Source of the DNA: Clostridium sp. CAG:1024
GTDB lineage: Bacteria > Bacillota > Clostridia > Christensenellales > CAG-138
Assembly: GCA_000432015.1 (NCBI GenBank)
Contig: HF985534.1
Span: 58,854 to 87,507 of the forward strand
Direction of reading: 5' to 3'
Length of the DNA stretch: 28,654 nt
A model generated the notes under the pieces. The model made no database searches. It worked only from the letters and a program-made list of their open reading frames with translations, and was not told the origin of the DNA. A program made the position numbers and the translations under genes. Shown here in pieces: positions 14,821 to 23,308 of this stretch. How positions within the stretch are numbered: position 1 is the first letter of the stretch; every line of letters starts with the position of its first letter.

Positions 14821-15461
14821 AACAGGCTGCCCCCGATTTGAAAGTATGGATTGAACGCCCGCTCATGACCAATGGTCGTCGGATTGCCGTGTCCTGGAAA
14901 CAGCGCAACGGCGTCATCCAGCGGCAGCAGTTTCCGTTGGATCGAGCGGATGAGCAAGGCGGGATCGGAATGCGGAAAATCCGTCCGTCCGATGCTTTCA
15001 AAAAACACCGTGTCGCCGCAGAAGGCTGCCTGTTCCGCCTCCTCAAGATAACACACGCCTCCCATTGTATGTCCGGGCGTATGCAGCACACGAAACAACA
15101 GTCCTCCCGCTTGTACAAGGTCTCCATCGCGGAGCAGAACGTCAGCTTGAACCTCGGGAAGTTCTATTCCGGCAAATGGTATGGCGAGCGATTCATTGCT
15201 GTCGCCGAGCATCACGGCATCCGCTTCATGAACATAGACTGCCGCCCGCGTTGCTTCGTGCAAGCCGGCAAGTCCGAATATATGATCGAAATGTCCGTGC
15301 GTAAGCAAAATCGCCTCACAAATCAGCCCGTGCGTTTGCAGCGTCTGCAATATGGGCGCAGGGTCGCCGGGGTCAATTACAACCGCGTTCTGCTGATGGT
15401 CCGCGTAGGCGATGTACGTATTCACTTGAAGCGGTCCGCACGGGATCGTTCTAATCTGCAT
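14817..15461 (-). CDS. MBL-fold metallohydrolase (glyoxalase II-like)
   Basis: 214 aa. The metal-binding motif THGHFDH (residues 54-60) is intact, followed by His in HTPGHTMGGVC and Asp in FCGDTVFF and a late FPGHGNPT His, i.e. the full binuclear site of the glyoxalase II/YcbL group. Likely hydrolyses a thioester (S-lactoylglutathione-like or bacillithiol-like adduct), but the substrate is not readable. The ATG at 15461 overlaps the dtd stop by one base (TGATG); a TTG one codon earlier is also possible. Part of relA-dtd-MBL-hemZ, a conserved clostridial neighbourhood. Confidence 0.9.
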   Translation of the reverse strand: MQIRTIPCGPLQVNTYIAYADHQQNAVVIDPGDPAPILQTLQTHGLICEAILLTHGHFDHIFGLAGLHEATRAAVYVHEADAVMLGDSNESLAIPFAGIELPEVQADVLLRDGDLVQAGGLLFRVLHTPGHTMGGVCYLEEAEQAAFCGDTVFFESIGRTDFPHSDPALLIRSIQRKLLPLDDAVALFPGHGNPTTIGHERAFNPYFQIGGSLL

Positions 15462-15907
15462 CAAAACTGCCTCCTGCTGTCAAGAAGAATGGTAAGCGGT
15501 CCATCGTTGACGGAGAATACCTGCATGTCCGCCCGAAAAACTCCCGTCTGCACGGTTACCGCTTTCGCAAGCAGTTCGGCCATCGCTTCATAAAGGTTTT
15601 TTGCAAGCTCCGGTCTCGCCGCCGCTGCATAACTCGGTCTCCTTCCCTTTCGTGCATCTGCACACAGCGTAAACTGAGAAACAAGCAACAGTTCGCCCGA
15701 TACATCCAGCAGGCAGAGGTTCGGCGTGCCTGTATCATCATCAAAAATACGAAGATGCAGCAGCTTGTCCGCCAAGTATTGGACATCCAACAGCGTATCG
15801 TCCTGCATCACGCCGAGATACACGAGTAAACCGTTTCCGACGCTTCCAACGGTTTGGCCTGATACGCTTACACTTGCCTCGTTCACTCTCTGCACTACAG
15901 CGCGCAT
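15461..15907 (-). CDS. dtd: D-aminoacyl-tRNA deacylase
   Basis: 148 aa, normal DTD length. It removes D-amino acids (and misattached Gly) from tRNA. Family motifs: N-terminal MRAVVQRVNEASVSV, ELLLVSQFTLCADARKGRRPSY (the SQxT motif that forms the chiral pocket) and the C-terminal NDGPLTILLDS motif (the GP dipeptide). The ATG follows AAGGAG at some distance and lies 18 nt after the relA stop. Downstream of relA, as in Bacillus and many Clostridia. Confidence 0.97.
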   Translation of the reverse strand: MRAVVQRVNEASVSVSGQTVGSVGNGLLVYLGVMQDDTLLDVQYLADKLLHLRIFDDDTGTPNLCLLDVSGELLLVSQFTLCADARKGRRPSYAAAARPELAKNLYEAMAELLAKAVTVQTGVFRADMQVFSVNDGPLTILLDSRRQF

Positions 15908-15925
15908 CGTATAACACTCCGCTCC

Positions 15926-18103
15926 TTAATGGTGGATTCGATAGACCTCGTTGACACATTTAAGGTTTTTCAGATTGCGGATAATATAGCTGAGTTGCTC
16001 CGCATTATTAACGACAAACGTCATCTCAACAACATAACTTCCATCATGCGACGGTTTGCCGTTCAAACCCTGAATGCTGATATTCAACCCGGAAAGCAAG
16101 GCGGATATCTCAAGGATCGTTCCCGGCCGATTGTCCGCGTGGATCTGTACCGAGGCGTTGAAGGGGCTGTTGGCTCCGATCGCCCATTCGACCTCAATGA
16201 TCCGCTCCTGCTCTTTATACAGGTTTTCCACGTTGGGGCAGTCCGCTCGATGCACCGAAACACCCCGGCCCCGCGTGATATATCCAATGATCGGATCTCC
16301 CGGTAAAGGATTGCAGCAATTCCCAAAGCGAACAGCCATCCCCGGGTCTCCATGAACGATTACGCCGTTATACGGGACATTCTTCGGCTTTTGCGGCTTT
16401 TCCGGCGGCTCTTCCACCGTGAGCTTTGCAGCAATCGCCTCCGCTTTTTCGGATTTATTATGCTGGTCGATCAGCTTATGAAGCGCCTGACCAGAGGAAA
16501 CGCCGCCAAAGCCGATCGCGGAATACAGATCCTCAAGCGTATTCATATTGAGGCGCTGCAGCACCGGCGCCGCGGCATCCGGCTTAAGCAGATCGCTCAG
16601 CAGCATGCCCTGCCGTTTCGCCGCATTTTCGAGCATCTCCCGTCCGCGCTGGATATTCTCCTCTCGGTTCTCCTTCTTGAACCATTGACGGATCTTGTTT
16701 CGGGCAGACTGCGTTTTTACAATATTCAGCCAATCGCGGCTTGGACCGTTTTGACTGTTGGACGTGATGATCTCGACCATATCGTTGGTCTTGAGCTTGT
16801 AATCGAGGCGGACAATATTCCCGTTCACTTTGGCCATCTGGCAATGGTGGCCGATATTTGTATGGATGCGGTACGCAAAGTCCAAGGGGGTCGATCCTTT
16901 GGGCAAATCAAAGATCTCGCCGCGCGGCGTGAGCACAAAGACATATTCCCCTAAGAAGTCTTTCAGAATATTATCGACAAACTCTTTGCTGTCTTCCGTT
17001 GTATCTTTGGCCTCAATGATCTGTCGAAGCCAGCTTGTCTTGCGGTCCAGAACACTACGAACGGTTCTTCCCTCTTTATACATCCAATGCGCGGCAATAC
17101 CGTATTCCGCTGTTCGATGCATTTCATACGTTCGAATCTGCACTTCAAAAGGATTGCCGTTCTCCGCAAGAAGCGTTGTATGAAGGGAACGATACATATT
17201 CGGCTTAGGCGTAGCGATATAATCCTTGAACCGTCCGGGCAAGGGTTTCCAGTTTGCATGGATCACACCGAGCGAAGCATAACAGTCGTTGATCGAGTCT
17301 ACGATCACGCGGATCGCGATCAGGTCATACACCTCGTTCATGCTGCAATTCGCACGCTGCATTTTGCGATATACGCTGTACAGATGCTTCGGCCGCCCGC
17401 TGATCGTCGCGGATATGCCCGCATCCTCCAACTGAACGCCGATCTTCCGCATTGCCTCGTTCAGAACGGCTTCGCGTTCGTTCTTGCGCTCGTTAAACTC
17501 CTTCTTGATCGCATCGTATTCTTGCGGCATCAAGTACATAAAGGATAGGTCTTCCAACTCACCCTTGATCGCACCCATGCCGAAACGGTGTGCAAGCGGC
17601 GCATAGACTTCAAGTGTTTCTTTCGCCTTGCGCACACGTTTGTACGGATTGCAATAGGCGATCGTTCGCATATTATGCAGACGATCCGCAAGCTTAATAA
17701 TAACGACGCGCACGTCCGCGGCAATGGCAAGGAACAGTTTTCTGAGGTTCTCCGCTTGTTCCTGCTTTTTCGTGATATACGTCTGCTTGCCGGAAATGGT
17801 CAGTTTCGTAACACCGTCGACGAGCATTGCAACATCGGCGCCGAACTCTCGTTCGATATCCGCAAGTTCCACGTCAGCACAGTCTTCGACCGTGTCATGC
17901 AGGATCGCAGCCGTCACACTCGCTGCGTCCATTCCCATATCCATCACGATACTCGCTACAGCGATAGGATGCGTAATATAGGACTCTCCGGACTCGCGTT
18001 TTTGACCTTCGTGGTGCTTCGTTGCAAACTCCAACGCGCGCTGAAACCGTTCCGTTTCTTCCGGCGTGTATTTTTCGGAAAACCGTTTGACGAGCGATTC
18101 CAA
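15926..18103 (-). CDS. rel: Bifunctional (p)ppGpp synthetase/hydrolase
   Basis: 725 aa RSH enzyme. In order: HD hydrolase domain (His69-Asp70 in AAILHDTVEDC), synthetase domain with RPKHLYSVYRKM and PGRFKDYIATPKPNMYRSLH, TGS domain (VFVLTPRGEIFDLPKGSTP), the zinc/helical part with GNCCNPLPGDPIIG, and a C-terminal ACT domain. The RFKD signature matches bifunctional Rel/SpoT enzymes, not EFDD of monofunctional RelA. The start is the TTG at 18103, seven nt after AAAGGAGG; an upstream in-frame TTG would read through the ribosome site itself. Located downstream of an apt terminator, and first of relA-dtd-MBL-hemZ. Confidence 0.97.
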   Translation of the reverse strand: MESLVKRFSEKYTPEETERFQRALEFATKHHEGQKRESGESYITHPIAVASIVMDMGMDAASVTAAILHDTVEDCADVELADIEREFGADVAMLVDGVTKLTISGKQTYITKKQEQAENLRKLFLAIAADVRVVIIKLADRLHNMRTIAYCNPYKRVRKAKETLEVYAPLAHRFGMGAIKGELEDLSFMYLMPQEYDAIKKEFNERKNEREAVLNEAMRKIGVQLEDAGISATISGRPKHLYSVYRKMQRANCSMNEVYDLIAIRVIVDSINDCYASLGVIHANWKPLPGRFKDYIATPKPNMYRSLHTTLLAENGNPFEVQIRTYEMHRTAEYGIAAHWMYKEGRTVRSVLDRKTSWLRQIIEAKDTTEDSKEFVDNILKDFLGEYVFVLTPRGEIFDLPKGSTPLDFAYRIHTNIGHHCQMAKVNGNIVRLDYKLKTNDMVEIITSNSQNGPSRDWLNIVKTQSARNKIRQWFKKENREENIQRGREMLENAAKRQGMLLSDLLKPDAAAPVLQRLNMNTLEDLYSAIGFGGVSSGQALHKLIDQHNKSEKAEAIAAKLTVEEPPEKPQKPKNVPYNGVIVHGDPGMAVRFGNCCNPLPGDPIIGYITRGRGVSVHRADCPNVENLYKEQERIIEVEWAIGANSPFNASVQIHADNRPGTILEISALLSGLNISIQGLNGKPSHDGSYVVEMTFVVNNAEQLSYIIRNLKNLKCVNEVYRIHH

Positions 18104-18156
18104 TCCGTTTCCTCCTTTCAATTGCTGTTCGCATCTTGATATTGCAGCGGATTTAA

Positions 18157-18182
18157 AAAATCAACGGCGACCCGTTGATTTT
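18157..18182 (-). terminator. Intrinsic terminator after apt
   Basis: 11-bp perfect stem AAAATCAACGG / CCGTTGATTTT (loop 18168-18171) followed by TT on the minus strand, 30 nt after the apt stop. It separates recJ-apt from relA; I see no strong promoter for relA in the 50 nt that follow, so partial read-through is possible. Confidence 0.85.
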
Positions 18183-18210
18183 AATATAAGGCTCTTGTAC
18201 GGAGCGATGC

Positions 18211-18726
18211 TCAGTATTTCAAGATCGACTCTACATCGTATCCTTCCAGTGCTTTACGCGCATCAAATTCGGAACAAAGTTCGATCGCAAAACGCATGCC
18301 GACAACGATGCCGCCCGCCTGCTCGACGAGCTTTGCCGTTGCGAGCGCGGTTCCACCAGTGGCAAGCAAATCGTCAACGATCACAACGCGCTGCCCGGGC
18401 TGAATCGCATCTTCATGAATCTCCAACACGTCGGAACCGTATTCCAAGCCATATTCGAAACGCATCGTTTTGCACGGAAGCTTTCCGGGTTTCCGAGCGA
18501 CAACAAAACCTGCGCCGATTGCGTACGCCAAGGCGGAGCCCATGACGAAACCGCGTGCTTCGGGTCCAATCACGAGATCGATCTCTTTGCCTTTCAGGGA
18601 ATCGGCCATGCGGTCGATCAGCTCATGATAGCCTTCCTTATCCTTGAGCAAGGTCGTAATATCACGAAAAAGAACGCCTTTCACAGGAAAATCGGGGATG
18701 CTTCGGATTTTTTCTTTCAAATCCAT
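18211..18726 (-). CDS. apt: Adenine phosphoribosyltransferase
   Basis: 171 aa. Converts adenine and PRPP to AMP (purine salvage). The PRPP-binding loop VIVDDLLATGGTA (residues 115-127) and the opening pattern IRSIPDFPVKGVLFRDITTLL are diagnostic of bacterial Apt; GPEARGFVMGSALAYAIGAGF completes the hood. ATG with GGAGG 7 nt upstream, 20 nt after recJ. In many Firmicutes recJ-apt-relA is a fixed order, and it is kept here. Confidence 0.98.
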   Translation of the reverse strand: MDLKEKIRSIPDFPVKGVLFRDITTLLKDKEGYHELIDRMADSLKGKEIDLVIGPEARGFVMGSALAYAIGAGFVVARKPGKLPCKTMRFEYGLEYGSDVLEIHEDAIQPGQRVVIVDDLLATGGTALATAKLVEQAGGIVVGMRFAIELCSEFDARKALEGYDVESILKY

Positions 18727-18746
18727 GGTGATACCTCCGTCAATGT

Positions 18747-20816
18747 TTATTTCGAAATCGCGAGAATCGCAGTATACAGTCTGCTCTCGCTCAAAGACCG
18801 TCCGGCACGGTTCTCCGCTTCTCTGATTGTTCCGCTGTCAGGATCGACAGAAAAGAAGCCGAGTTCCAAAAACACGCTCAATGCAAAGAGCACATTCAAA
18901 GGCGGTTCTTCACAAGCAAAAAATTCTGCGTTCTCCAGCAGGCGCCGACGCAGCCTGCGATACAATGCGCGCATTTGCTCCAAGGTGAATTCCTTTGCAT
19001 CCATCGCGCCCATGCACTCCAGACGGAGAAACAAATCACACAGTATATCACAGTTTACCATTTTATTATAGCGCACTTCTTGCAGAATTGCACCTATTAT
19101 TTTTGGTATATTCTCATGATCCGGCTGATCATCGCCCATTTTCTCCGCAGTATTACACGCTATCAGCAGCAATTCCGGTTTTGTATTGCCGCGAAAAGTG
19201 TTGTTCTGCAAGGTGCAGACGAGATCACAGCGGGCGGTTTTCGGCAGCCGATCCGCCAAACCGCCTTGGCGGAATCCCACAAGACGCACGCTTGTCTCCC
19301 CCTGCGAAGCAACTGCATCCAAATGTTCGCCGTTCTTCCCGATTTTTCGGGAATCACGAAGCGCGACGTCCTGCAGCAAAAAACGGGGAATGGGATTTCC
19401 CTCTCCAAACGGGGCGAGTAGTTTCAATTCTTCGACAAGTTCTACGGAAAGAGACGAGAGCCGGAGCGTTTGTTCATATGTATACGTTGGAACAAACACT
19501 TCCTCGGTATAGGTCTTCTCCATATAAGCCGTATAATCCGAAACGAACTTTTCAAAGCGGCTCGGCTCGATCGTCACGCCCACGGCGCGCGCATGGCCTC
19601 CGAAACGCTCAAAACGATCGCTGAACGGCAGCAGCGAATCATGAAGATGGATACCCGGCATGCTTCTCCCGGAGCCGGTCCAGTACTCCTTATGTTCCGT
19701 AAACAGGATCACAGGGCGATACAGCTGCTCGCACAGTCTTGATGCGGCGATACCCAACACGCCGACGTTCCACCCCGCACCGAATACCACGATCGCTTTG
19801 CGGCTTCTGAGTTCCTGTTCCGAAAATCGTTCATAAATATCGTGCAGCACCTTTGTCTCATCCGCACGTCGGCGCGTGTTATCCTCCTGCAGACTTTCGC
19901 TCAGGCGCTGCGCCTCATAGTCGCTCTTTGAAACAAGCAGGGAAATTGCGCGCGAGGCGTCTCCCATGCGTCCGGCCGCATTCAAACGGGGGGCAAGAAG
20001 AAACGCCAAGGCCTGTGCATCCAGTTCTCCGGTTTGCCCTGCCGTGCGCAGCAGGGCGCAAAGTCCGAGGTTTTGCGCCGCGTACGGAAGTCCCAACTGG
20101 ACGATAACGCGGTTTTCACCGTCAAGCGGGACGACATCCGCCATCGTAGCAACAGCGGCAAGGCCCAGCAGTTCATTGCTAAGGGTTTGTTCTGCAAGCG
20201 CGCAGGCCAGCTTATAGGCGGTCCCTGCGCCGCACAATTCTCCATACGGATACGCGGAATCCGTTCGCGAAGCAGCTACAACAGCGCAGCAAGCAGGTAG
20301 AGTTTCACGCGGTATATGATGGTCCGTAACGATCACATCCACACCATACTCCGTACAAAGCGCGATCTCGTCAATGGCCGTAATCCCGTTGTCGACGGTT
20401 ATGATAAGGTCAACGCCATTCTCGCAGAGCAATTCGACCGTATGCGTATGCATACCATACCCATCTTCATGGCGAGAAGGGACAAAGCACTCCACGTCGG
20501 CTCCCATTGCACGAAGCTGCAAGTAGAGTATCGATGTGGCGCAGACGCCGTCCGCATCATAATCTCCGTAGATGCAGATGCGTTCATGCGATTGGATCGC
20601 TCTGCGGATTCGTTCCAGCGCAGGCTGTATATCCGGCAAAAGCAGCGGATCATGAAGATCGGAAAACGACGGACGAATGTACGTCTCTGCCTGCGCCGCT
20701 GTTGTGATGCCGCGAATGCACAGTGCGCGCGCCGTCTCCGCACGGATGGACAAGGCGGCTTCAAGCGACGCTGCCGCGGTTTCATCGATCTGTTCTTTCA
20801 GGACAAAGCGATTCAT
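18747..20816 (-). CDS. recJ: Single-stranded-DNA-specific exonuclease RecJ
   Basis: 689 aa. DHH-family 5'-3' exonuclease of recombination and repair. DHH motifs: ICIYGDYDADGVCAT (residues ~100-114), ITVDNGITA, VIVTDHHIP and the DHHA1 site FGGHARAVGV. An OB-fold follows, and the last ~130 residues are the Firmicutes-type RecJ C-terminal helical domain. The ATG at 20816 follows CTGGAG. Upstream of apt. Confidence 0.96.
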   Translation of the reverse strand: MNRFVLKEQIDETAAASLEAALSIRAETARALCIRGITTAAQAETYIRPSFSDLHDPLLLPDIQPALERIRRAIQSHERICIYGDYDADGVCATSILYLQLRAMGADVECFVPSRHEDGYGMHTHTVELLCENGVDLIITVDNGITAIDEIALCTEYGVDVIVTDHHIPRETLPACCAVVAASRTDSAYPYGELCGAGTAYKLACALAEQTLSNELLGLAAVATMADVVPLDGENRVIVQLGLPYAAQNLGLCALLRTAGQTGELDAQALAFLLAPRLNAAGRMGDASRAISLLVSKSDYEAQRLSESLQEDNTRRRADETKVLHDIYERFSEQELRSRKAIVVFGAGWNVGVLGIAASRLCEQLYRPVILFTEHKEYWTGSGRSMPGIHLHDSLLPFSDRFERFGGHARAVGVTIEPSRFEKFVSDYTAYMEKTYTEEVFVPTYTYEQTLRLSSLSVELVEELKLLAPFGEGNPIPRFLLQDVALRDSRKIGKNGEHLDAVASQGETSVRLVGFRQGGLADRLPKTARCDLVCTLQNNTFRGNTKPELLLIACNTAEKMGDDQPDHENIPKIIGAILQEVRYNKMVNCDILCDLFLRLECMGAMDAKEFTLEQMRALYRRLRRRLLENAEFFACEEPPLNVLFALSVFLELGFFSVDPDSGTIREAENRAGRSLSESRLYTAILAISK

Positions 20817-20880
20817 GAGATTCGTACTCCAGTTCGTTTCAGCATTGAGATCAAATGATTCGGTGCGGCCTCGAAAACGA

Positions 20881-20912
20881 GGAAAGAAAGGCCGGATGCG
20901 GCCTTTCTTTCC
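20881..20912 (-). terminator. Intrinsic terminator after ackA
   Basis: 14-bp perfect stem GGAAAGAAAGGCCG / CGGCCTTTCTTTCC, loop 20895-20898, followed by TCGTTTTCG on the minus strand. Lies 38 nt downstream of the ackA stop and upstream of recJ. Confidence 0.82.
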
Positions 20913-20950
20913 GAATTGAGCCGTTCGTGACCTGGGACGCGTCCTATGCT

Positions 20951-22162
20951 TTACAGGGCGAGTGCCGCAGTATCGTGAGCAATGGTCATTTCTTCATCCG
21001 TCGGGATCACATACACATGCACTTTGCTTTCCTTTGTGGAGAGTTCGACCTCTTCGCCGCGCGGGCATTCCGCGTTATAATTGAAGTCCACCTGCACGCC
21101 GAGGAAATCCATATCGGACAGGATCATCTCGCGCATACGGCGATCATTCTCGCCGACGCCCGCCGTGAACACGATCGCATCCACGCCATTCAGCGCAGCC
21201 GCATAGGATCCGATGTACTGCTTCACCTTATAGGCGAACATTTGCAGTGCCAGTTCCGCGCGCTCGTTGCCCTCTTTCGAGGCGGCGTCGAGATCCCGGA
21301 AATCGCTGGATACGCCGGAGATGCCCAGCATGCCGCTCTTCTTATTCATATAGGTATCCATCTCCGCGGGCGTGAGGTTCAGTTTCTCCATGAGGAACGG
21401 AACGATCGCCGGATCGATGCTGCCGCAGCGCGTACCCATCGGAGGTCCCTCAAGGGGCGTGAGGCCCATCGAGGTGTCCACGCACTTGCCGCCGCGCGAG
21501 CAGGAAACGCTTGAACCGTTGCCAAGGTGGCATGTAATGACGCGCGCATTCTCTTTTGCGATGCCGGCTTCGGCAAGGTGTGCGATCGCACGTCCGGTCA
21601 CATAACGGTGAGACGTGCCGTGGAAGCCGTAACGGCGCACCTTGAACTTCTCGTACGCTTCATACGGCAGGCCATACATGTACGCTCTCTTGTCCATGGC
21701 CTGTCCCCAAGCGGTATCGAATACGGCGACCATGGGAACGCCCGGCATAACGGCCATGCAGCCGCGGATGCCCATCAGGTTTGCAGGATTATGCAGCGGT
21801 CCCAGCGGAATGCATTCTTCAATCGCGGCGAGTACTTCGTCATTGATGAGCACGGGCTCGGAATACTTCTCTCCGCCGTGGAGAACGCGGTGACCGACAG
21901 CTGCGATGGAAGACATATCGGAGATCACGCCGATATCCTTGTCGGCAAGAACGTCCAACACCATTTGGATCGCGTCCGCATGGTCTTTCATGTCCTGCTG
22001 CTTTTCGAACTTCTCACCGTTTGCAGGCTTGTAGCTGAGCAGCGAGCCGGGAATACCGATGCGTTCACAGAGACCCTTTGCGATCACCGATTCGGTGTCG
22101 ATGTCAATGAGCTGATATTTCAGCGATGAGCTGCCGGCATTGATGACCAGAATGTTTGTCAT
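20951..22162 (-). CDS. ackA: Acetate kinase
   Basis: 403 aa. Interconverts acetyl phosphate + ADP and acetate + ATP; ASKHA fold. Motifs: N-terminal MTNILVINAGSSSLKYQL, VGHRVLHGGEKY, FDTAWGQAM, YGFHGTSHRYV and the adenine loop VFTAGVGEND. The ATG at 22162 was chosen because AAGGAG lies upstream and it is the canonical start; a longer frame reads back into pta. The gap from pta is 14 nt. With Pta it forms the fermentative acetate/ATP pathway. Confidence 0.98.
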   Translation of the reverse strand: MTNILVINAGSSSLKYQLIDIDTESVIAKGLCERIGIPGSLLSYKPANGEKFEKQQDMKDHADAIQMVLDVLADKDIGVISDMSSIAAVGHRVLHGGEKYSEPVLINDEVLAAIEECIPLGPLHNPANLMGIRGCMAVMPGVPMVAVFDTAWGQAMDKRAYMYGLPYEAYEKFKVRRYGFHGTSHRYVTGRAIAHLAEAGIAKENARVITCHLGNGSSVSCSRGGKCVDTSMGLTPLEGPPMGTRCGSIDPAIVPFLMEKLNLTPAEMDTYMNKKSGMLGISGVSSDFRDLDAASKEGNERAELALQMFAYKVKQYIGSYAAALNGVDAIVFTAGVGENDRRMREMILSDMDFLGVQVDFNYNAECPRGEEVELSTKESKVHVYVIPTDEEMTIAHDTAALAL

Positions 22163-22176
22163 ATCGTGTTTTCTCC

Positions 22177-23175
22177 TTACAGATTCTGCGCCTGAACGGC
22201 GGTAATTGCGACCACGGAAACAATATCTTCGACGCTGCATCCGCGGGACAAATCGTTGATGGGGTACTTGAAGCCCTGGCAGATCGGACCGATCGCTTCC
22301 GCTCCCGCAAGGCGCTGGACGAGCTTATAGCCGATGTTGCCCGCCTGGAGATCCGGGAAGATCAGAACGTTTGCTTTGCCCGCGACAGGGCTGCCGGGCG
22401 ATTTCAGCTTGCCGACCTTTTCAACAAGCGCCGCATCCGCCTGCAGCTCGCCGTCCACATTCAGCTCGGGCGCCTGCTCCTTCACGAGCTCCGTTGCACG
22501 GACGACCTTATCTACGAGTTCATGCTTTGCACTGCCCTTTGTGGAGAAGGACAGCATTGCAACACGGGGATCGATGCCGCAGAGCGCTTTGCCGGTCGCC
22601 GCAGAGGAGATCGCGATCGCGGCAAGCTGTTCCGCTGTCGGGCAGGGATTGACCGCACAGTCACCGAACACGAGAACACCGTTGTCGCCGTATGCCTTGT
22701 TCGGCACTTCCATGATAAAGCAACTGGAGACGACGGAAATACCCTTAGCCATTTTGATGATCTGAAGTCCCGGACGCAGTGTGTCGCCGGTGGTGCTGAT
22801 CGCGCCGGCCACCATACCGTCCGCCTTGCCGTCCTTGATCATCATTGCGCCGAAAAACAGTGGGTTCTTCATCGTTACAGCTGCCTTTTCGGGCGTTACT
22901 CCCTTTTCCTTTCGGAGTTCATAAAACATCTCCGTATAACGGGGCAGGTCTTCGCTTGCAAGCGGATCGAGGAGCGTCACGCCTTCCAGATTGACAGAGA
23001 ACTTTTCGGCGACGGCTTTGATCTCATCAACATTGCCAAGCAGCGTCACTTTTGCAACGCCTTCCTTGGTGATTTTCTCAGCGGCCTGCACGGTGCGTTC
23101 TTCAGTTCCTTCCGGGAGAACGATATGCTTCAGGTCAGTCTTTGCTTTTTGCTTGATTTGATCCATCAATGACAT
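22177..23175 (-). CDS. pta: Phosphate acetyltransferase
   Basis: 332 aa, the short catalytic type. Converts acetyl-CoA + Pi to acetyl phosphate. Signature stretches: IVLPEGTEERTVQAAE, NPLFFGAMMIKDGKADGMVAGA near residue 130, STTGDTLRPGLQII, and the terminal LQAGNIGYKLVQRLAGAEAIGPI...PINDLSRGCS. ATG preceded by GGAGGCAATTGTACC. First gene of pta-ackA; transcription starts from a divergent promoter region shared with tmcAL. Confidence 0.98.
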   Translation of the reverse strand: MSLMDQIKQKAKTDLKHIVLPEGTEERTVQAAEKITKEGVAKVTLLGNVDEIKAVAEKFSVNLEGVTLLDPLASEDLPRYTEMFYELRKEKGVTPEKAAVTMKNPLFFGAMMIKDGKADGMVAGAISTTGDTLRPGLQIIKMAKGISVVSSCFIMEVPNKAYGDNGVLVFGDCAVNPCPTAEQLAAIAISSAATGKALCGIDPRVAMLSFSTKGSAKHELVDKVVRATELVKEQAPELNVDGELQADAALVEKVGKLKSPGSPVAGKANVLIFPDLQAGNIGYKLVQRLAGAEAIGPICQGFKYPINDLSRGCSVEDIVSVVAITAVQAQNL

Positions 23176-23207
23176 GGTACAATTGCCTCCAATAGAATTT
23201 CAATCAA

Positions 23208-23240
23208 ATTATACCACACTCCGTATTAGAATGGTATACT
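23208..23240. promoter_or_regulatory. Palindromic divergent promoters for pta (-) and tmcAL (+)
   Basis: Minus strand TGGTATAAT (23216-23208) and plus strand TGGTATACT (23232-23240) are both extended -10 elements (TGnTATAnT), facing away from each other with TATACCA/TGGTATA as an inverted repeat. Neither has a good -35, and each lies roughly where the other's -35 would be. A second, weaker plus-strand set begins with TTGACA near 23263. Confidence 0.65.
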
Positions 23241-23308
23241 GGATTTGGAAAACATGCGGTTGACACTCTGCCGGTTTTAGAGCATACCCACTGCATTCGG
23301 AGGTCATT

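Noticed and set aside
23263..23294. TTGACA-based main promoter for tmcAL
   Set aside because: The matching -10 at 17 nt is CATACC, a poor match, and the extended -10 upstream is better; kept only as a possible secondary start.
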